Under the pieces are notes generated by a model. It saw nothing but the letters and a program-made list of their open reading frames with translations, was not told the origin of the DNA and made no database searches. Positions 13,412-18,451 of a stretch of DNA of 18,451 bases are shown one piece after another. Both the position numbers and the translations under genes were made by a program. The DNA is from Bacillota bacterium. Lineage in GTDB: Bacteria > Bacillota > Clostridia > Lachnospirales > Lachnospiraceae. Position 1 is the stretch's first letter. Each line of letters opens with the position of its first letter. The stretch covers positions 1-18,451 of the forward strand of contig JAEZJW010000211.1 in the NCBI GenBank assembly GCA_023415595.1. Reading direction: 5' to 3'.

Positions 13412-13806
13412 AAAAAGTAATTACCTATGGAACCTATGATCTGCTGCATGTGGGTCACATTAATCTGTTAAGAAGAGCCAAGGAGCTGGGAGACTATCTG
13501 GTAGTTGTACTTTCCTCTGACGAATTCAATGCGATTAAACATAAGACGGCATATCATTGTTATGAAGACAGAAAAATCATCTTGGAGTCCATCAAGTATG
13601 TAGATGAGGTAATTCCCGAGTTTACCTGGGAGCAGAAAATCCAGGATGTCGTTGACAATCAGATCGATGTATTCGTCATGGGGGACGACTGGAAGGGTCA
13701 GTTTGATTTCTTAAAGGATTATTGTGAGGTGGTTTATCTTCCCAGAACAGAGGGGATCTCCACGACGAAAATCAAGCAGGACCTGAAGCTTGACAGTAAA
13801 AAATAG
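13408..13806 (+). CDS. tagD: Glycerol-3-phosphate cytidylyltransferase TagD
   Basis: TagD joins CTP and glycerol-3-phosphate to give CDP-glycerol, the donor used by the TagF/TagB-type enzymes of this cluster. The 132-residue protein has the usual size. It has the nucleotidyltransferase motif GTYDLLHVGH (catalytic HxGH at 14-17) near the N-terminus and RTEGISTTKIK (113-123) near the C-terminus. GGAGG lies just upstream inside the tagH tail, and the ATG overlaps the tagH stop by four bases, implying translational coupling. The call is secure. Confidence 0.96.
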   Translation: MKKVITYGTYDLLHVGHINLLRRAKELGDYLVVVLSSDEFNAIKHKTAYHCYEDRKIILESIKYVDEVIPEFTWEQKIQDVVDNQIDVFVMGDDWKGQFDFLKDYCEVVYLPRTEGISTTKIKQDLKLDSKK

Positions 13807-13908
13807 ACGACTTGGTGCCTATGGGCAGCATCGAAGGCTGTAATAAGTCTATCCGCAGGAAGGATGTCATGACACATTACGGGCGGATCAGCGGAGGATA
13901 GGGGTCTT
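13807..13908 (+). other. Intergenic gap tagD to the next glycerophosphotransferase, with a hairpin
   Basis: ATCCGC (13851-13856) can pair with GCGGAT (13883-13888), enclosing the palindrome GTCATGAC. No U-run follows, and the ribosome binding region (GGAGG, then AGGGG) of the next gene comes directly after it, so read-through is expected. Confidence 0.35.
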
Positions 13909-15096
13909 ATGTTAAAGAAGATCGTTTTGTTCTGTTATAAGCTCTGCACTAAATTACTTAGATTAAACAGAAGAGTAATTCTGTTTGAGAGTAATCTTGG
14001 CAGAAACTATACCGGAAATCCCAGAGCCATCTATGAGGAAATGGTAAGACAGGGTCTGGATAGAAAGTATCGTTGCTACTTCATACTGGAGGACGTGACA
14101 ACTAAGATACCGGGATCGGCTCGCAAAGTACGAAGGAACCGCTTCCGGTATTTCCTGTTATTTGCAAGATCCGGTATCTGGGTCTGTGATTCCAGGCTTC
14201 CGAAATATATTATTAAGCGTACCGGGTGTACCTATATCCAGACCTGGCATGGAACTCCATTAAAGAAGCTTGCTCTAGATATGGATACCGTATACATGGC
14301 CGGAGAAACCGGGATAGAGGAATATAAGAAGAATTTCCGTGAGAATACAAGTACCTGGGATTATCTCATCTCGCAGAACAGCTTCTCGACCGCAATCTTT
14401 CGGAGGGCCTTCGATTTCAGGAAGGAGATATTGGAGATCGGATATCCGAGATACGATGTCCTGTTCCGGATGAATCATGAGAGTGATATCGTTAAGCTTA
14501 AGCAAGCGCTGGGACTTCACCCTGATAAGAGGATTATTCTCTATGCCCCCACCTGGAGGGATAATGAATTCTATGGAAACGGAAAATATAAGTTTAATCC
14601 AAGGATTGATTTTTCCATGCTGAAGGAAGAGCTTAGCAGGGATACTGTTATGATTGTGAAATATCATTACCTGGTCATGGATCAGATCGATTGGGGTCCA
14701 TATGGGGATTTTATCCGTTCCTATGATATGAGCTATGATATCTCTGTTTTATACCTGGTTTCCGACCTGCTGATTACGGATTATTCCTCGGTAATGTTTG
14801 ACTACAGTTTACTGAAAAGGCCGATGCTATTCTATTGCTACGATCTGGAGGAATACAGGAACGATCTTCGTGGGTTTTACTTTAATCTGTTGGAAGAAGC
14901 ACCGGGACCCGTGGTAAAAACTACAGAAGAGCTGCTGCATGCAATCAGAACCTACGACAGTCGGGAATATCAAACGAGATATGATGCCTTCCATGCAAAA
15001 TACAATCATGCTGACGATGGAAGGGCCGCACAGAAGATTGTTGGATTGATCGAAGAGCTGGCACTGCAGACCGATGCTTTCTGGGGGAATAGATGA
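13909..15096 (+). CDS. CDP-glycerol glycerophosphotransferase family protein (TagF-like, stand-alone)
   Basis: This 395-residue protein is a single-domain relative of the TagF part at 9869. It starts with a hydrophobic/basic N-terminus (ILFESNLGRNYTGNPRAIYEEM) and has the catalytic IQTWHGTPLKKLALD with His114. APTWRDNEFYG and DLLITDYSSVMFDYSLLKRPM follow. Glycerol-phosphate transfer from CDP-glycerol onto a lipid-linked acceptor or growing chain is expected. Strong motif-by-motif resemblance to the 9869 protein suggests an in-cluster duplication. It may be a chain polymerase or the primer-adding enzyme; sequence alone does not decide. The stop overlaps the next start (ATGATG) by four bases. 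Confidence 0.9.
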   Translation: MLKKIVLFCYKLCTKLLRLNRRVILFESNLGRNYTGNPRAIYEEMVRQGLDRKYRCYFILEDVTTKIPGSARKVRRNRFRYFLLFARSGIWVCDSRLPKYIIKRTGCTYIQTWHGTPLKKLALDMDTVYMAGETGIEEYKKNFRENTSTWDYLISQNSFSTAIFRRAFDFRKEILEIGYPRYDVLFRMNHESDIVKLKQALGLHPDKRIILYAPTWRDNEFYGNGKYKFNPRIDFSMLKEELSRDTVMIVKYHYLVMDQIDWGPYGDFIRSYDMSYDISVLYLVSDLLITDYSSVMFDYSLLKRPMLFYCYDLEEYRNDLRGFYFNLLEEAPGPVVKTTEELLHAIRTYDSREYQTRYDAFHAKYNHADDGRAAQKIVGLIEELALQTDAFWGNR

Positions 15097-16244
15097 TGTT
15101 AAAGTCAATCGGATATAGAGTATTTGCACTTATTTATTACCTGTGCAAACCGTTACCGCCAAAGAAGAAAAGGGTTCTCTGCATCATGACTCATGATGAC
15201 GGTGAGGGCAGTAATGTCAGTCTGGCCGTGAGCGCACTGAAGCAACAGCGGGCAGGCTATAGCTTTTCGTATATCACGAAGAGAGAAACCCTGGATGTGA
15301 AAGGTCTCAATAGTATCAAGGGGCTCCTGTCCTTCTTCCTGGTAAAACCTTATCAGCTTTCCCGGGCACAGATCATCCTGATGGATAATATATTCCTTCC
15401 GATGGCCTATCTAAAGAGGAGAAATTCAGTTAAGGTCATTCAATTGTGGCATGGTACAGGTACTATTAAGAAATTCGGGCAGCATGTGAATACCGGCCGG
15501 TTAAAAGAATTGGAGAAGAAAGCGAACAGCAACATCACCCATCTGATTGTGAATTCAGAAGAGACAAAGAAGCTGTATGCGGAGGTCTTTGGAATCAGTG
15601 AGGATAGAGTCTATCCGATCGGACTACCTAAGACGGATGAGCTGATTCACCGGATCGGGGATTCTGAAAGGCTGGGATTAAATCTGGACAAGGACACGAT
15701 CTATCGGAAGTACGCTATTCCGGAAGCTGCAAAGCTCGTACTATATGCACCAACCTTCCGGGATCATGAACTTAAGGGGACCGATATCCTGAATAAGCTT
15801 TACGATTTACAAAAGTGGCTTCCGGAGGATTATTACCTTGGCTTAAGACTGCATCCCTTTATTGCTGAGGCCAGCAAAGGGATTGTGCTTCCGCCGAGAG
15901 TCTGTCAGATGTCCTTTGAAACAGACCTGAATTCCTTATTAATGGCTTCGGATATTCTAATCACAGATTATTCTTCTGTTGTATTTGAATACTGTCTGAC
16001 CGGAAAGCCGATGGTGTTCTTTGCTTATGATTTGGAGGAGTTTTCTGGTCATGGAAGAGGCTTTTACTACGACTACGAAGCGTATGTACCCGGGCCGGTT
16101 ACAGCTACGGCTGAGGAGACAGCAGCGGTTATTCGTGAGAAAGGGCTTGATACCGAAAAAATCACCTCTTTCAGGAATAGGAATTATTCTTATCTGGATG
16201 GGAAGGCAACGGATAGACTGTTGGAGTTAATCACTAGAAAATAA
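15093..16244 (+). CDS. CDP-glycerol glycerophosphotransferase family protein (TagB-like candidate)
   Basis: This 383-residue member of the same superfamily is clearly more divergent than its two neighbours. The active-site block reads IQLWHGTGTIKKFG (His120) instead of TWHGTPLKKL, and the second block DILITDYSSVVFEYCLTGKPM is retained. The N-terminal part (KKKRVLCIMTHDDGEGSNVSL) resembles the TagB/TarB-like branch, which adds the first glycerol-phosphate to the disaccharide-lipid. That primase role is a tentative inference. GGGGGA precedes the ATGATG start, which overlaps the previous stop. It is the last gene of the operon. Confidence 0.87.
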   Translation: MMLKSIGYRVFALIYYLCKPLPPKKKRVLCIMTHDDGEGSNVSLAVSALKQQRAGYSFSYITKRETLDVKGLNSIKGLLSFFLVKPYQLSRAQIILMDNIFLPMAYLKRRNSVKVIQLWHGTGTIKKFGQHVNTGRLKELEKKANSNITHLIVNSEETKKLYAEVFGISEDRVYPIGLPKTDELIHRIGDSERLGLNLDKDTIYRKYAIPEAAKLVLYAPTFRDHELKGTDILNKLYDLQKWLPEDYYLGLRLHPFIAEASKGIVLPPRVCQMSFETDLNSLLMASDILITDYSSVVFEYCLTGKPMVFFAYDLEEFSGHGRGFYYDYEAYVPGPVTATAEETAAVIREKGLDTEKITSFRNRNYSYLDGKATDRLLELITRK

Positions 16245-16257
16245 TCAATCAATAAAA

Positions 16258-16311
16258 GAAACCCGTTTCTCTGTAAGTTTTGAAAAGAAGCTTACAAATA
16301 GAACGGGTTTC
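16258..16311 (-). terminator. Intergenic terminator between convergent tag operon and LCP gene
   Basis: GAAACCCGTTTCT (16258-16270) pairs with AGAACGGGTTTC (16300-16311) with one bulged T. Inside it, TGTAAG (16272-16277) pairs with CTTACA (16291-16296). On the minus strand the stem runs into TTTTATTG, so it should stop the LCP transcript. On the plus strand it is followed by ATTAAG without a U-run, so its strength for the tag operon is uncertain. Confidence 0.75.
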
Positions 16312-16334
16312 ATTAAGTTACGGATTAACTTAAT
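16312..16334 (+). terminator. Second small hairpin in the convergent gap
   Basis: ATTAAGTTA-CGGAT-TAACTTAAT is a perfect 9-bp AT-rich stem directly after the first hairpin. It may assist termination of the tag operon, but it is weak and lacks a U-run. Confidence 0.35.
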
Positions 16335-16391
16335 AACGCATATAAATCGGCTCTACATATAATATAATAAGTCAGTTTCCGGATCTGTCGG

Positions 16392-17414
16392 TCACTGCTG
16401 TCTGATCCCTTCGATATAATCGGAATATTCTTGCACATTCTGAGAAGGGGAATATTCCTCGTCTTCAAAAAGCAGTTGATGTAGCCGAACTACATTCTCC
16501 TCCAGTTGAACCGGAAATACATAAGATACTCTTTTATAATTCTTTGCGACCTTCTCAAAGGGGAAACCGGTCTGTTCAACAATATCATAGGAGAACACAT
16601 CCTTAGCCAGATCGAGGATTTCATCCTTCTCCAGATTTGTTGCAGTCTGAGGGAAGATTGTATTAATCAGGTCATTTATAGTAGTCAGCTTAGAGGATTT
16701 CACCTTCTCAAAAACCTTGCCCAGTACGATACGCTGGCGTTCGGTTCGTTTAAAATCCCCGCCCTCCGTATAGCGGATCCGGGCATAGGCAGTAGCCTGA
16801 GTACCGTTCACTGTTTGAGTTCCGGCGGATGCGAGTCCGGGAACAGCGGTATCGTTGATCCTGTTCAGTTCCCTGACATATCCGTTCAGGGTCTTCAGCT
16901 CATTCTCTTCAATATCCAGGGTGATCCCGCCGAGCTGATCGATGGTGTCTATGACTGCCCGAAAGCTCACAGTGACATATTCCGTGATATCCAAATCTAA
17001 ATTCTTATTGATCGTGGTAAGTGCCAGGGAGTAACCGCCATTGGCATAGGCAGCGTTAATCTTGGTGTAACCGATATCCGGTATGTTCACGTAGGTGTCG
17101 CGATAGATGGAAACCAGCTTGACATCCTTAGTCTTATTGTTGATGCTGACAATCATGATAGTATCTGAATTACCCCGTTTCAGGGAATTATCCCTGGTAT
17201 CAAGGCCGAAGACTACGATATTACGGTGTCCGGTGATCTCAACACCAACATTTTGTTCTATTTTCTTATCATCCTCATTCACAATCTGTATCTTGTCAAG
17301 AGATTTATTAAGGGAGCGGTAGATATAACCTGCTGTAAGCAGTAATATGACCAGAATTACCTGGGTTACGATAATCCGGGTGTGACGTTTCTTTTTAGTC
17401 TTCTGCACGGACAT
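16392..17414 (-). CDS. LCP-family (LytR-CpsA-Psr) cell-wall polymer ligase
   Basis: LCP enzymes transfer undecaprenyl-linked polymers such as teichoic acids onto peptidoglycan at the outer face of the membrane. The 340-residue protein has a basic cytosolic start (MSVQKTKKKRHTR), one transmembrane helix (about 14-31) and an extracytoplasmic LCP domain. Domain phrases are NIVVFGLDTRD, SDTIMIVSIN, VSIYRDTYVNIP, YTKINAAYANGG and the arginine-rich YTEGGDFKRTERQR. AAAGG lies just before the ATG on the minus strand. It follows the sugar transferase by 36 nt and is probably in one transcript with it. Next to the convergent tag cluster it is a natural candidate for attaching that polymer to the wall. 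Confidence 0.93.
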   Translation of the reverse strand: MSVQKTKKKRHTRIIVTQVILVILLLTAGYIYRSLNKSLDKIQIVNEDDKKIEQNVGVEITGHRNIVVFGLDTRDNSLKRGNSDTIMIVSINNKTKDVKLVSIYRDTYVNIPDIGYTKINAAYANGGYSLALTTINKNLDLDITEYVTVSFRAVIDTIDQLGGITLDIEENELKTLNGYVRELNRINDTAVPGLASAGTQTVNGTQATAYARIRYTEGGDFKRTERQRIVLGKVFEKVKSSKLTTINDLINTIFPQTATNLEKDEILDLAKDVFSYDIVEQTGFPFEKVAKNYKRVSYVFPVQLEENVVRLHQLLFEDEEYSPSQNVQEYSDYIEGIRQQ

Positions 17415-17450
17415 AGTTAGCCTTTCTGTTTAGTCCTTGTATTTCAGTGT

Positions 17451-18451
17451 TTAATAAGCATTTTTGTTGATAAAGCCCTTAAATACGGTCAGGAACATGA
17501 TTTTAAAATCCAGACCAAGGGTCCAGTTCTCAATATAAAAAAGATCATGATCAATACGTTTACGTATGGAGGTATCTCCGCGAAAGCCATTAATCTGGGC
17601 CCAACCCGTAAGTCCGGGTGAAACCTGATGCTTAATCATATATCTGGGTATTTCTTCTTTGAACTTTTCAACAAAATAAGGGCGTTCCGGGCGGGGACCA
17701 ACCAAACTCATATCACCCTTCAGTACATTGAAAAACTGAGGGAATTCATCGATACTGGTCTTTCTTATAAACTTGCCAATTCCGGTAACTCTCGGATCAG
17801 TGCTGGTGGTCCAGGCCTTTTTCTCATCCCCTTCCTTCTGAAGCACCATGGAGCGGAACTTGTACATCTTGAAGGTCTTGTTATGCTTGCCGACACGGAC
17901 CTGAGTGAATATTATAGGACCTTCGGAAGACAGTCTGATTAATATGGCTACGATCAGCATAGGAATAGAAAAGATGGTTAAAGCAAATAGTGCCCCTAAT
18001 ACATCCACGAGTCTTTTCACGAGCTGGTTGAAGGTGTTGCTTAACGGTACATTTCTGATATTGATGACCGGTAAACCAAATAGATCCTCAGTGTAAGGTC
18101 TGGTAGGGATGAAGTTGTGGTAATCAGGTACAAATTTCGTATGCACCCCTGATTTCTCACAGGTAGCGACCAACAGTTCCAGCTTCTCATACTCGGCAAT
18201 GCTTAAGGTAATCGCGATCTCATCCAGAGTCATCCTTGTAAGGAAGTTTTGAAGCTGATCAAGAGTGCCGATGACCGGAACCTTCTTATACATGGTTCCA
18301 ACCTCCATGGTATCATCCAGAATTCCATGAATATAGTATCCCCATTGGGGGTTCGCAAATATACGGTCAATATAGCTTTCTGCAGCTCTGCTGTATCCAA
18401 CCAGGATGACATGCTTCAGATTATAGCCCCTTCTTCTTGCCAACCTCAGGG
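17451..18451 (-). CDS. Polyprenyl glycosylphosphotransferase (initiating sugar transferase), N-terminus outside window
   Basis: The frame stays open to the window edge (LRLARRRGYNLKHV...), so the N-terminal membrane domain is missing. The TTG near 18443 is not a credible start. Visible domains are a Rossmann-like CoA-binding type domain (HVILVGYSRAAESY ... DEIAITLS) and a membrane-inserting helix (about VLGALFALTIFSIPMLIVAIL). Then comes the conserved sugar-phosphate transferase core: GPIIFTQVRVG, MYKFRSM, STDPRVTGIGKFIRKTSIDEFPQFFNVLKGDMSLVGPRPE and SPGLTGWAQINGFRG. Such enzymes load a sugar-1-phosphate on undecaprenyl phosphate to begin an exopolysaccharide or glycan. The sugar cannot be inferred. 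It precedes the LCP gene on the same strand. Confidence 0.92.
   Translation of the reverse strand, partial: LRLARRRGYNLKHVILVGYSRAAESYIDRIFANPQWGYYIHGILDDTMEVGTMYKKVPVIGTLDQLQNFLTRMTLDEIAITLSIAEYEKLELLVATCEKSGVHTKFVPDYHNFIPTRPYTEDLFGLPVINIRNVPLSNTFNQLVKRLVDVLGALFALTIFSIPMLIVAILIRLSSEGPIIFTQVRVGKHNKTFKMYKFRSMVLQKEGDEKKAWTTSTDPRVTGIGKFIRKTSIDEFPQFFNVLKGDMSLVGPRPERPYFVEKFKEEIPRYMIKHQVSPGLTGWAQINGFRGDTSIRKRIDHDLFYIENWTLGLDFKIMFLTVFKGFINKNAY

Noticed and set aside
13039..13458. 139-codon minus-strand open frame opposite the TagH tail
   Set aside because: Its poly-Phe and Ala/Ser-rich composition is the complement of the Lys-rich and Glu/Ala-rich tail of tagH; tagH and tagD cover both sides convincingly.
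16506..17000. 164-codon plus-strand open frame inside the LCP gene
   Set aside because: It is an antisense shadow of the LCP domain with no ribosome binding site and no family resemblance.

Overview
The window looks like chromosomal DNA of a low-GC Gram-positive anaerobe of the class Clostridia, most likely Lachnospiraceae-like. This is inferred from the anaerobic ribonucleotide reductase (NrdD/NrdG), the yeast-type 2-isopropylmalate synthase, the cdaA-cdaR c-di-AMP locus, AGGAGG-type ribosome binding sites, TTG/GTG starts and a wall-teichoic-acid type gene set. No tRNA, rRNA, CRISPR array, integrase or transposase was seen.

Layout. (1) 1-640: the last codons of nrdD with the glycyl-radical motif, followed at once by nrdG. 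(2) 650-1620: a small accessory patch with a decayed minus-strand remnant (DUF6273-like piece plus one bacterial Ig-like domain) and a plus-strand VOC/glyoxalase-fold gene with its own promoter and terminator. (3) 1690-5930: a five-gene plus-strand transcription unit of two membrane proteins of unknown function, diadenylate cyclase cdaA, its YbbR-domain regulator cdaR, and an HPr-family phosphocarrier, closed by a strong terminator. (4) 5930-7948: leuA with a 415-nt leader/intergenic region containing an attenuator-like hairpin. (5) 7949-9044: about 1.1 kb with no credible gene. It holds two very large imperfect inverted repeats. The first is 486 nt, centred exactly on a TGAC tetraloop, its arms built from four degenerate tandem units of about 56-59 nt, and it ends in a U-run. 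The second is 212 nt and sits just downstream of a TATAAT box. These are the most unusual objects in the window. (6) 9045-16244: a teichoic-acid type operon: a GT2 + CDP-glycerol glycerophosphotransferase fusion gene split by a one-base frameshift, the tagG/tagH exporter, tagD, and two more CDP-glycerol glycerophosphotransferase-family proteins. (7) 16250-18451, minus strand: an LCP-family ligase and the 3' part of a polyprenyl glycosylphosphotransferase, converging on the tag operon through a shared terminator hairpin.

How the genes fit together. TagD makes CDP-glycerol, the TagF/TagB-like enzymes build a glycerol-phosphate polymer on a lipid-linked sugar, and TagGH exports it. The LCP protein attaches such polymers to peptidoglycan, and the sugar transferase can start a lipid-linked glycan, so regions 6 and 7 form one cell-surface-polymer locus. 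CdaA/CdaR (region 3) ties to cell-wall homeostasis through c-di-AMP. A recurrent oddity is charged low-complexity sequence: an acidic tail on the 2354 membrane protein, an acidic insert inside the GT2 domain, and a poly-lysine then acidic tail on TagH.
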